This document shows, in pieces, positions 1 to 9,406 of a stretch of 64,000 nucleotides of DNA (positions are counted from its first letter, which is position 1; each line of letters starts with the position of its first letter). Location: assembly GCA_900323505.1 (NCBI GenBank), contig OOIN01000032.1, positions 1-64,000 on the forward strand, read 5' to 3'. Made by a program: the position numbers and the translations under genes. The notes under the pieces are model-generated. The model searched no databases. It was not told the DNA's origin and worked only from the letters and a program-made list of their open reading frames with translations. This DNA is from Ustilago trichophora. Its lineage: Eukaryota > Basidiomycota > Ustilaginomycetes > Ustilaginales > Ustilaginaceae.

Positions 1-179
1 AACCCTAACCCTAACCCTAACCCTAACCCTAACCCTAACCTAACCCTAACCCTAACCCTAACCCTAACCCTAACCCTAACCCTAACCCTAACCCTAACCC
101 TAACCCTAACCCTAACCCTAACCCTAACCCTAACCCTAACCCTAACCCTAACCCTAACCCTAACCCTAACCCTAACCCT
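1..179. repeat. Telomeric repeat array (AACCCT)n
   Basis: Six AACCCT units are followed by one 5-bp unit (AACCT at 37-41) and then 23 uninterrupted AACCCT units ending at 179. On the other strand this is TTAGGG running toward the left edge, so the window starts at a true left chromosome end or its cloned terminus. The array is short, which is usual for fungi. The single short unit could be a telomerase slip or a sequencing error. Confidence 0.98.
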
Positions 180-280
180 CAAGTCGAAAGGAAATCTGGG
201 GGTCAAAGCTGAATTTCAGAGTGGAGGCCAAAATCCCCCCCAACTGGATGGAACGAGACCTCCTGCCAAATGGCTGGAAG
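180..280. other. Telomere-adjacent linker
   Basis: About 100 bases lie between the telomere array and the stop codon of the first ORF. No repeat or coding sequence is evident apart from short C and G runs. The first ORF therefore ends only about 100 bp from the telomere. Confidence 0.6.
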
Positions 281-1306
281 TCACGATGATCCTCCTTTTG
301 ACTGATACCCAAAGATGCTATCGAGCCTCCATTCTGCTACCTTGCACACTGTTTCTCTATGATAGATGGCATCTCGAAAGAATCCACTGAATGCCCACCT
401 GTTTGCAGCAGCAGAGTGTCCAGGAGGAACGAAGGGTCTGGTCCTGTGGTAAAAAGATCGAGAGTTGAGGATGACCAAGTCCATAGGTTCGACAAGGATC
501 TTGACTGAGAACTCTGGTAACTCGATCCAAGCAGCTTTTCCAAAGTTGAATAAGAAGGATGGAATGCAGTCATCATTGTCGAGATGGATGCCACCTGCAA
601 AGTTCGAGAAGAAGGCTACAGTAGTCCACCAGGGATGGAGAAGCTCGATGCTTTTGGAACCAAAGATGGATGCTAGCCACTTTCTGCCTTTGGATCGAGA
701 TGAAATGTTGCTCCTGAAGCTGGGATGGATCAAAGGTTGTGCAGTTCTCATCACCAGGTCTGTGTGCATCCTTGCCCAGAAGAGAAGATCGAGTGCTTCA
801 GGTTTGTATCGAGGGTCAGTGGTCTCCTTGGTGAAGTCCAGAGTCTGTTTGCCTCGAGAGTGCCAGATTCCTAGGTGATGCTCGATGACTTTTCTCTTGG
901 TGAGCTTGATCTTGAGCTTCTGTGTGCTGATTGTCGAGATGGGGATGGGTTTCTTTGCCAGATATTGATCATAAAGGTGCTTGCCTATGAGGGAACTCTT
1001 CTTGGCTTCGAGAAACTTGGCATAGCTGGTGGGTGCAATCCTCTGGAGCACGATCTCTTTGGTGTCTCTGTCTGCTAGAGTAAGGTTGGGTCGAGTTGAA
1101 TGGCTGCTGCTGCCTTCTGCTAGTGCTTTGCACTCGATAAGATCAAACTGGCTGAGGTCTGTGTGCCTTTTGATATGATGTTGTCGAGACAGATCAATGT
1201 GGGTAGATTCTTCCTGGGAGTCTCGATAGCTCTGCCTCCTGCAGGCATCTCTCTCTGCATTCCTCTTCCTCTTTCGATCCAAAGCTGCTTCACCCTTGGC
1301 TGGCAT
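281..1306 (-). CDS. TET/JBP-like 2OG-Fe(II) dioxygenase ORF, telomere-proximal copy
   Basis: An uninterrupted 341-residue reading frame starts at the first ATG (1304-1306) and ends with TGA. The first ~60 residues are basic (DRKRKR, RRQ). The C-terminal half has the features of the JBP/TET double-stranded beta-helix: HLD near residue 239 (iron ligands), a following N-F-G and ELPE strand, a P-x-D-L-V-I turn, a distal His near 287 (FYHRTRPF) and an Arg in RWAFSGFFR near 303 that would bind 2-oxoglutarate. It aligns over this region with the dioxygenase ORF at 1534-2976, including HxGIW upstream. Members of the family oxidise methylated bases in DNA; the substrate here is inferred. It may be an independent gene or the last exon of the upstream gene, since an acceptor (CCAG at 1312-1309) just before the ATG is in phase with a GTGAGG donor at 1583. 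Expression is unknown. Confidence 0.65.
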   Translation of the reverse strand: MPAKGEAALDRKRKRNAERDACRRQSYRDSQEESTHIDLSRQHHIKRHTDLSQFDLIECKALAEGSSSHSTRPNLTLADRDTKEIVLQRIAPTSYAKFLEAKKSSLIGKHLYDQYLAKKPIPISTISTQKLKIKLTKRKVIEHHLGIWHSRGKQTLDFTKETTDPRYKPEALDLLFWARMHTDLVMRTAQPLIHPSFRSNISSRSKGRKWLASIFGSKSIELLHPWWTTVAFFSNFAGGIHLDNDDCIPSFLFNFGKAAWIELPEFSVKILVEPMDLVILNSRSFYHRTRPFVPPGHSAAANRWAFSGFFRDAIYHRETVCKVAEWRLDSIFGYQSKGGSS

Positions 1307-1417
1307 GGCTGGAATGGATGATTGGATTGCTGGCAAGTGGATATGGAACGATGATGGATGATTCTATGGTGGAGCTGGTGTCTACTGGTTGAATCTTTCT
1401 CGAGAGCCCAGCCTGGA

Positions 1418-1579
1418 GGGGGACTTGTCTCTTTCAGCCATTTTTGCTTCGACAAACAGGCAAGTCCCCCTCTGTGCTCACCAGCCAAAATTCATTGCCT
1501 GATTCTCGAAAGCAATTTTGGCTGGGGGACTTGTCATTCTGGACTCTTTTTTACAGCTCCAGAGGCAAGTCCCCCAGCC
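1418..1579. repeat. Nested inverted repeats between the dioxygenase ORFs
   Basis: GGGGGACTTGTC at 1418-1429 faces GGCAAGTCCCCC at 1459-1470. CCAGCCAAAATT at 1481-1492 is the exact inverse of AATTTTGGCTGG at 1514-1525. GGCTGGGGGACTTG at 1520-1533 is the exact inverse of CAAGTCCCCCAGCC at 1566-1579. The arms can form alternative hairpins with loops of about 20-32 bases. The last arm overlaps the 3' end of the upstream ORF. It could be a small foldback element or a transcript-end structure. Confidence 0.75.
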
Positions 1580-2976
1580 TCACCGCACTGCTCCACCCTG
1601 CGCTTCTTTGATGCTGCTTGCCGCTCTGCCTCTTGCTCCTCCTCTGCCTTCCTTGCATAGTATGTATGGTTGTGCTTCTTTGGCTCTCTCTGTTGCTGAA
1701 GCCCTTTGCGGAAGAAGCAGCTGATGGCCATGCGCTCTCCAGGGTCTGATCTTGCCTTTACATGAGCTGGGTGTTGGACGGTGAGGTGTTCCACGCTGTT
1801 GGAAAGGAACATGACGATGTCTTGTGGTTGCAGCTCCACTGCTATGCCATACTCTGGCAGCTGCAAGAGAGCATGTTGTCCGAGGTTGACCAGGATAGAC
1901 ACGTCTGCATCCTTCACGTCTTTGTGCACATTGCTGGAGAAGCCAAGGAATGGTGAGATGGTGGAGTACAGCGGGTGGCAGTACCGGTCCAGGTCATCCA
2001 CTTGCTTCTCTGCCCAAGGGAAGTGGACATCCATGCGCTCTTGAAGCTCTGACCTGAAGGTATCACAGAGACCAGAGTGGCCATTCTTGATGATGGGGAG
2101 AACAAACTTGCGGGTGAACTCTTTGAACCAGATGCAGAACTCCGCCACAGCTTGCCTGCCTTCCTCCCTGCCTGGCTGCTGAGTCTCTTCCAATAGAGTC
2201 AAGCTGACCATCATCTTGTCGTACCAGATGCCAAAGTGGTAGTGTGGAAAGTGCTGCTGCTGATCCACTGTCTGCCGAGTGTCTGCCTTGTGTTTCTTGC
2301 ACTTGGCTGTCTCCATGACCTTGCGGAACAAGGTGGCACCTTTGCTATAGCTCTTGGTCATGCTGGAGGCAGCAGACTCAGTGGCCGGACAGAAGCGCTG
2401 GAGGAAGACATTCCCGGTCTTGCTGTCCTGGAGGCTGATGTTGTGGGTGTAGACTGTGTTCTTGCAGTCATCAAAAGAGGTGATGGCCTGGCCGGTGATG
2501 ATGGGCAAGGTCCAAGAGCACTTTGCCTGCCGATCCTTCTCCATTACCTTGTACTGTTTGTCAAGGGTGTACGTCTTGGCATTGATGGACGCAAGGCTGT
2601 ACTGCAGCCTCTTGATGCGCTTCTGATCTGCTTGAGAAGTGCCGCCAGGTACAGGTATGTATGTCATTGTGGTGTGATGTACCATGGGAAGTGTGATCCA
2701 ACTCAAAGAGACGTGTCCAGTTTGGATTTTGATCCATCTCTTTGAGACATGTCCAGTTTGGATTTTGATCCATCTCTTTGAGACGTGTCCAGTTTGGATT
2801 TTGATCCGTCTCTTTGAGACGGACTGATTTTGAATTTTCATCCATCTCTTTGAGACTGACTGATTCTTGGAATTTGCGCGTCTCTTTGAGATGGACCAAT
2901 TTCTGAAATTTGCGCGTCTCTTTGAGATGGACTCATTCAACCTCATTGACGCGTCAGGCCTCCACTTTGTCTGCAT
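1534..2976 (-). CDS. TET/JBP-like 2OG-Fe(II) dioxygenase with 12-residue repeats (probable C-terminal part of the helicase gene)
   Basis: The open frame gives 480 residues from the ATG at 2976 to TGA. The N terminus carries six 12-residue basic repeats of the type SKRWIKIQTGHV. The C-terminal half has HFGIW, then VHKD near residue 351 (HxD iron ligands), an N-L-G strand, QLPEYG, QPQDIV, a distal His near 398 (VEHLTV) and Arg in RMAISCFFR near 413. These are the ligand and 2-oxoglutarate positions of the TET/JBP fold. The ATG lies only 61 bp below the helicase stop codon, too little for separate fungal transcription units. A GTGAGA donor (3099) and CCAG acceptor (2988) would remove both intervening stops and join the frames exactly (G + AG = Glu). 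I therefore think this is the C terminus of a fusion protein of about 2,101 residues. The tail is Glu/Lys/Arg-rich. Confidence 0.7.
   Translation of the reverse strand: MQTKWRPDASMRLNESISKRRANFRNWSISKRRANSKNQSVSKRWMKIQNQSVSKRRIKIQTGHVSKRWIKIQTGHVSKRWIKIQTGHVSLSWITLPMVHHTTMTYIPVPGGTSQADQKRIKRLQYSLASINAKTYTLDKQYKVMEKDRQAKCSWTLPIITGQAITSFDDCKNTVYTHNISLQDSKTGNVFLQRFCPATESAASSMTKSYSKGATLFRKVMETAKCKKHKADTRQTVDQQQHFPHYHFGIWYDKMMVSLTLLEETQQPGREEGRQAVAEFCIWFKEFTRKFVLPIIKNGHSGLCDTFRSELQERMDVHFPWAEKQVDDLDRYCHPLYSTISPFLGFSSNVHKDVKDADVSILVNLGQHALLQLPEYGIAVELQPQDIVMFLSNSVEHLTVQHPAHVKARSDPGERMAISCFFRKGLQQQREPKKHNHTYYARKAEEEQEAERQAASKKRRVEQCGEAGGLASGAVKKSPE
2715..2937. repeat. 36-bp tandem repeat (coding, 12 residues per unit)
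   Basis: Units beginning GTCCAGTTTGGATTTTGATC start at 2715, 2751 and 2787, exactly 36 bp apart. They are followed by three or four diverged units up to about 2937, each ending in CTCTTTGAGA. All units keep the frame of the dioxygenase ORF and encode S/H-V-S-K-R-W-x-K-I-Q-x-x. The gradient from near-identical to diverged units suggests recent expansion at one end. Confidence 0.9.
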
Positions 2977-3037
2977 TTTCACAGACTCTGGAAATGCAAT
3001 TAATGATTTATTTTGAGAAACATGCAAAGTCTTCTAT

Positions 3038-6000
3038 CTACATAGCCGCTGCTTCTACAGCCGCTGCAAACATGGCAAATGCCAGAAGCATACTCTCACC
3101 TTTGTAGGTCACGGCTGTACCTAGCTCACCTTGTACCACTACCGCATGTGGGTCCATCTGATCCAAGCCAATCAACCGCAGCACATTGGCAGTGTGCTCT
3201 CTGCATCTGAGCACTGCCGCAACTACGGGCAGCACAATGTCAGCATACCTGCGTGAGCATGCTGTAGAATTGGTTGAGCTGGTGTTGGCGCAAATGTTGA
3301 TGGGAACCAGACATGCGTAACAAGCAATGTGCTTTGCTTTCTGCATGCGGCGCTTGAGGCCGCCAATGTAGGTTGCATTGATGCGTGGCTCTGATTGTGG
3401 CAACTTGTCCTTGATTTGCGGCCAGCAGTTGCAGTTGCTGAAAGAGTGTCGGATTCCATGTTGTCCAGAGCATGTGTGCTGGTTGCGGAAGAGGTAACAC
3501 AAAGAGCACACACCGGCAAGGCTCTGCAGTAGCGATCTGCTGCTTGATGTGTCAATGTCAATGTGCACAGGTGGATGTGCCGGTGATGGACTTAGGCTGA
3601 ATGCAAATGGCGGAGGCGTAAAACTGAGAACCGGCAATGCTGGCTGAAGCTGGTTTTGAGCAGTGGAGGATAATATCTGGTTTGGCGCTCCTCTGCTTGC
3701 TGAGTGCTGATGGTTCAGGTCTAGAGCTGCCGTAAAACCTTGATGCCGCCGCTGACGTGGTGTAGGTGAATCCAAGGCCGTGGTGCTGACTTGCAACCGC
3801 CTACTGCTGCTGTTTGCAGCTTGGAGTTGACCAGCAGTCTGGGTCTTGCCATTCTGCTGCCGCTCACGCTTGTCAGACTCTGGCGGTGACTCCAAGCCAA
3901 TGATCTTCTTTGGCGGTGTGACTGGTCCTTCCACACGCTGCTGGCAGAGGTCGCACAGCGCAAAGTCTGGCTGGCTGAGGCAAGTCACCGGCATTCCGTC
4001 CAGATAGCGTGAGATGGCCAGACGCCGGCAAGTACGCTCCTCTATGTAGAGCTGCACCTGTGCTTCACGTGTTTGGACTCTGGTGGCCAACAGCACCGCT
4101 GATGCTCCACTGCCACTACGTCCAGCGCGTCCTGACTCTTGCACGTAACTGACCATGTCCCATGTATCACCGCAATGGACCACCAGACTGACATGTTGCG
4201 GATTGATGCCTGTGCCGATAGCTGTTGTTCCAACAATGACGCGTTTGCCAGTGTTGGTCTCTGTGGCAGAACACCGCAACCATGTTGAAACCGTTCTCTG
4301 CTTCTGCTCCTCTGGCATGTCTGCGATCACGCAAGTGCAATTGAGATCCTCCGCTGTGGTTTGTGCTGCAGTGGTGGACTTGCAGAAGATCATCACTGCA
4401 CCGGCAGGGTGAGCTTCAAGGAGACGCTTGATTTGGAATGGCATTTCCACACTTGATGTAAGTTGCTGGACCTTGTAGGAGATGTTTTTGCGGTTGGTGG
4501 CCGCCCTGATCATGCCAGTACCATCTTGCGGGAGACAGAGTGTGGTCTTGAAGGTGGGAACCAGAGTTGGTGGCAGCGTAGCCGTAAGGAAGTACTGCTG
4601 CACCCGCACAGCAGAGATGAGTGCCTTGATCTTCTCCATTGCCGGACGGAAGGTGTTTTGAGTTACGCAGACATGGCACTCATCAAAGAAGATGGCTGCC
4701 AACCGCTTCTGCTGATCCAACTCTTGCGCCCAGTTGGCAAATGCTTGACTGTAGCAGTTCTCTGCTGCAACAAAGACCAGCTGACTGCCCTCTACTCTGT
4801 CTGCACTCCGGTAGCCTGTCCACTTGCTTGCCACAATTCCAACCCACTGACACTGCTCCATCAGATCATCTGTGAGTGCAATGAATGGCACCACCACAAT
4901 AATGACAGAGGCTGGCGGCAGCCAATGCAGCGGTGCCATGAAAAGTGCAGACTTGCCGGACCCAGTGGCCATGACAATGATCAGTGGTGTCTCCTTGGCA
5001 TAGATGGCATTGAGCGCATAGGCCTGCTCCAGTGTCTTGGTGCGGTGGCTGCCGGTCACCTTGAAGAGTGCATTGCTGACTGGTTCTGCTAGCACAGCAG
5101 AGCGTGAAATGGGGGCAGCAGGCACCGCACTTGTAGCGCTTGGTGGAGCAACTTCAATTGGATGCTCCAGCCTTTGCTTGACACACCGCATGTCCTCCTG
5201 CAAAGCATCCAGCTGCCGCTTCAGTGAAGATACTGCCTTGCAGTCATCTCCTGCTGCCTTTCCTGCCATGAGGTGGTCATATGGCTTGACGTCCTCTTCA
5301 AAGCGGGATGGCATACCCCAGAATGCATGCCACCGCTCTGACACTTCCAACATGACATCCATGCTCTCTTGCGTGAGCTGATGCAGCATGCTTGCATCCA
5401 GGCCATAGTGCTGCTCTGCAGTCCGTGTTGAATGTCCAGCTTGAAGATCGTGAGCGCTGTCCAACACCTCTTCTGCAGTCATGGACCTCGGACAGATGAG
5501 CTTGCGGTCAATGCTCACTGCCAGTTGCCGCCAAGTGCGCATGTTGAGGCCAGCCGTGATAGAGCTGATGTGCTCCTGGCAGAGTGCTTGCAGCATCTTG
5601 GTGACGGCATTTGTCTCCCATGCATTGCCGTGATGGTCCACCAAGAGCATAGAGCTGGCCGCACGGGGCTGCAGCACTGCATTATGTAGGAGATGGACAA
5701 ACGGCACCACCTGAGCTACGTAAAAGACCACCATGCATCCCACTGGGTATGGCAGGAAGCGTGGAATCACCTTTTGACGTCCAGTGCCTTTCTTGCTGGG
5801 CAGAGCGGTGAAGACACTGCCATCATGCACAAAGAGGTTGCGTGGACCAACAAGCGTGTTGGTGTGCTGCAATTGGAGCAGCTCTGTACCTCTTGCAGGC
5901 AGACCGCTACCAAGCTCAATGAGCACCGCAAGCAGCTTGGTGAATTCATTGTGCATGCTGAAGTACGCATTGGCAGCATCTGCATCGAACTCCAACTCAT

Positions 6001-8027
6001 CAGAGTATGGATCCATGAGGGGTTGCGCAGCAGGTACGTTACCAGCAGCAGCACGGCAGAGAACACTGCTGATGCTCTGCAGCTCCGGAGAAGCGGCCAC
6101 AAAGCTGAAGTCTGGTTGCATGTTGCGGTGATCATCCAGAATGTGCTTCAGGTTGAGCGCAAGTGATGCATCCTCTGGCAAAAGGCAGAGCTGACGTAGC
6201 AAAGCTTCTGCCCGCTTTTGCGCACCATGCATCAGAGCTTGGAGACGGTCCACTTGGATGGTCTCTGTTCCAAACTTGACGCTCTTGAGATCTTGCTGCC
6301 AGGAAAAGTGGAAGTTGGTGCCATCATCTTGCGCAAGTACTGTGCCATACCGGTGAAGGGATTGTAGGTATGAGCTGGCGGAGCTGCTGGTGCTGTACAG
6401 ATAGCGCTTCATCTGTAGATCAACCTCGGCAGCAATCTCCTCAGCAGAGCGCTCAATGAGCACACCATCTTCTGGATCCAACAGCCACTGCCAGAGCACT
6501 GCACGGCAGCAGAACTCCAAGCTGGCAATGATGGACGTAGCGGCATTGACGGGAATGGGAGTGCCATCTGCGCTGACGCAGAGGTGGAGGAACAGCCGTA
6601 CCAAAGCAAGCTTGTCATTCTCACCATACACCTCTGGCTGTTGCGTGACCAAGAGGTGAGAGAGTTGGAGGAGGAGCGGCACTGCCTTGCTTGCCAGATC
6701 TTCATCAGTGAGCGGATCAATGTCTGCATCTGCACCGTAGTAAAGATCATGCAGATCTTGCAGTACAGAGTCCAGGTGTGCGCTGAGACCAAGATGCTCA
6801 GTCTGGTCACTGTCACCGTAATAACCAAAAGAGACACCGTCAAAGACCGCATGGATAAGCAGAGCAAGTAAAAAGGCCCACATGTCCGCACGTTTCTTGA
6901 CTGTTGGTAGGCTGAGGTTGTACGGCTGGCTTGGTTCAGGACTGTAGGCACGGAAAGTCTGTTGCACCTGCCTGCCAGTCTTGAGGAAAGCCATCATCCA
7001 TGTTGCGGCTGCTTGCTGTGTCATGACCAATACCCAATGGACAAAGTCTATATGAGCACCAGGCCACACCTTTTTTGACTTGCTGAGTGCGCCGATGGCC
7101 ACAATAGGCTTGCCAGCCCAGTACGCATGCCAACCCAGCTGCTTGGCCCAAGGACCAATGTTGCCGCTGGCAGATTCAGGCTGAATGCCTGGCTTGAGCA
7201 GGTCTGCTTCACAGAGGCAATCTTCATTCTTCTTGAGGAAGGCATCCACCTTTGTCTTGATATTGGCGCTGATGGTGCTGGCATCCAGAGCGGTGGTGAG
7301 AATGGCAGGAGGCGGTGTGGGATCCAGATCTTGATTGCGGACGTGAAGGTAGCGGATCTTCTTGCCGCACTTGTGCAACTTCTGCATGGGAACAGGATGG
7401 GTGTATGATGCTCTGCCTTTAGCATCAGGATGCCCACGCAGATGCTCGTAGAAAGCAGACTTGGCTTGGACGGCATAGGAGCACAAGTTGCAGCGGTAGC
7501 CTTGGAAGAGCTCACCCAGCTCAGGAATCATGCGCTCTGGCAGAAGATCCTTGTTGATGCAGACCGTGCCAGGAGACGGTACATCCAGTTCATCAAGGAG
7601 GCTACGCAGCATATCCTTGGCAGACCCAACCAGCGGCTTCTTGTGGACCTTCTTGATGTGAGCCGTGACGTGCTTGAAGTCTGGGATGAGCGGCAATTGA
7701 GGACAACAGCTGTCCAGGGTGCAGAGCAGGATGCGGGGATGGTCCACCAAGCGTAAGTTGAAGCGTGCCAGCTGAGCGGTGTGCTGAGGATCCACTGGAG
7801 TGGAAATGGTGGTTTCTTGATTTGCGGCTTGGTTGGCAGCAGGGAGAGCGTGACTGAATTCAAAAAATGCAAATAGTGATGTCAGCTGCTGATCATTGAT
7901 GATGTGTGGTGATGATTGCCCAAACATACCTGTCCGTATCACTGACTGCGTCCATTGTGTTGATGCCTGCATCAACAAGTTCAGCAGCAAGTATGCTGTC
8001 ATCAGGATGGAAAGATTGCTGAGACAT
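3038..8027 (-). CDS. Telomere-linked RecQ-type helicase with C2H2 fingers and tyrosine-recombinase-like domain
   Basis: Exon 1 is 8027-7930 (ATG, 32 codons plus 2 nt). A 76-nt intron (GTATGT...CTGAC...TTCAG) joins it in phase to exon 2, which runs from 7853 to a TAG at 3038; alone this gives 1,637 residues. An upstream ATG in the unspliced frame (8002) is a weaker start. Domains in order: C2H2-like fingers (one near residues 152-175, CNLC...H...H); a tyrosine-recombinase-like region with RGTEL near 685, RTWRQLAVSI near 802 and GHSTR...HYG near 839-850; then a superfamily 2 helicase with ATGSGKS near 993, DECH near 1088, TAT, and QESGRAGRSG near 1271; and a Cys/His-rich tail. RecQ-like ORFs are known in U. 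maydis and other fungal telomere-associated sequences. The frame probably continues by splicing into the dioxygenase ORF at 2987. Nuclear DNA action at chromosome ends is inferred. Confidence 0.88.
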
Positions 8028-8140
8028 GGTTGAAGAATTTGCTGGCGGTGGATAAAAGTGGTAGAGTACGGTAGAGAGAAGCTGGAATGGATTGTTGGAT
8101 TGATGAGCAATGACGGTCAGCAACGGTCAGAAAGGCACAG

Positions 8141-8147
8141 TATATAT
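8141..8147 (-). promoter_or_regulatory. TATA-like element of the helicase gene
   Basis: TATATAT lies about 115 bp upstream of the proposed helicase ATG at 8027, a typical distance for a fungal core promoter. It supports the exon 1 start. A direct repeat of AACGGTCAG lies between it and the gene. Confidence 0.4.
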
Positions 8148-9400
8148 GCTTCAGAGGAGACAAGCAGCGCACATAGCAAGCACAGTCAGATGTACACTGT
8201 CAAGGATTCCAGCAAGCGTAACGGGTTACAGCAACAGCCACTTGAAGCACACAATGTGTCCAAGAGGGAAACGTACAAAGGTAAGATGGTTTCACTTGCG
8301 CTCACACTCACGCAGACACACACCGTAAAGCAATCAAGACAAGAAAGGATAGTGCAGAGCTGTGAGCGGTGTGGAAAATTTTGTTTCAGTGACGGACAGA
8401 CAAAGCTGTGTGGTGAGCAACAAGCAGACAAAGATGTGTGGTGTGTGACGGACAACAGACAACGGACAACAGACAAAGGTGTACAGCGTGTGAAGGACAG
8501 ACAAGCATGTGGGTGCATGGCGGACAAAGGACAAGTACGTCAAAGTCAAGCTGTGAGAAAATCTGTCTGTCAAACACAAAGCTCACTCAAAGCAAAGGTC
8601 CGCACTTGGGAGCATCTGAGTTAGCTTTGTTGGTTCCAGCCGTGAGAGTCATTGACTGTTGTCTCAACATTGTCCTTCACACGCTTCCAGACAAAGGAGC
8701 CATGACTTGACGGACCAGCTGCTGTTCAGAGTGCTGTTGAAGGATGTACACGCTGCCAAGATGAAATTACTGAAATTTGACGCGTCTGTCAGTCAGTCAG
8801 CGCAGACGCGTCTGTCAGTCAGTCAGCGCAGAGTCAAATTGTGCGCGGTGCAATTAGAATCTGTCTACTCATGCCCAGACACATCACGCTCCTTGCTCCA
8901 AGGACACATTGCGCTCTCAATTTTGAGGCCAGCATTCTGATCAGATTTTTGGCAGACATATTTTTTGACATTGTCCGTCAGTGTTGACATTTGAGCCTTG
9001 TCTGTCTGCTGCAGTCCATGGGTACACATTGGTCACCGTCACACATCTGATCACTGCATATGTCTGCAGCACGGGTCACTTCCTCAATCATGTCCGCCAG
9101 TCAGTCACGTCTGTCACTTCACCAAGTCAGTCAGTCAGTCATGTCTGTCACTCATGCTGTCTGCCAGTCAGTGAAGTGACGGACAGCTCAGTGAGTCTGC
9201 TCCATGAGTAGGCCGCTCAGCCAAAAAAGTTGGATTGGTCTGTCAGGCACTAGAGAAGTGTGGGTGAGCGTGTCTGTCACGCTAGCAATTTCCCTGAATT
9301 TTGACGCGTCCGTCACCCACCTGTCCGCTGCCCAGCCAAGGAAAAAGAATTTTCCGTTGCGGCACTGCACCAGTGTTTTTTGACGCGTCCCTCAGGCTGA
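8148..9400. other. Non-coding subtelomeric segment rich in short degenerate repeats
   Basis: No convincing gene. From about 8390 to 8545 the sequence is a mosaic of GACGGACA, CAACAGACAA and GACAGACAAG words. From about 9090 to 9190 CAGTCAGTCAGTCA and GTCTGTCACT words recur. GACGCGTC palindromes occur at 8779, 8805, 9303 and 9382. This looks like telomere-associated repeat DNA upstream of the helicase. Its right edge at about 9400 coincides with the 5' truncation of the next gene. Confidence 0.6.
8779..8830. repeat. Two perfect 26-bp tandem copies
   Basis: A 26-bp unit beginning GACGCGTCTGTCAGTCAGTC occurs at 8779-8804 and again, unchanged, at 8805-8830. It is flanked by AAATTTGAC on the left and GTCAAATT on the right, so the pair sits inside a short inverted repeat. 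Confidence 0.9.
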
Positions 9401-9406
9401 CGGAGC

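Noticed and set aside
8000..8002. ATG at 8002 as helicase start
   Set aside because: It reads through the 7929-7854 intron and yields an atypical hydrophobic leader; the 8027 start with splicing gives a better N terminus and matching phase.
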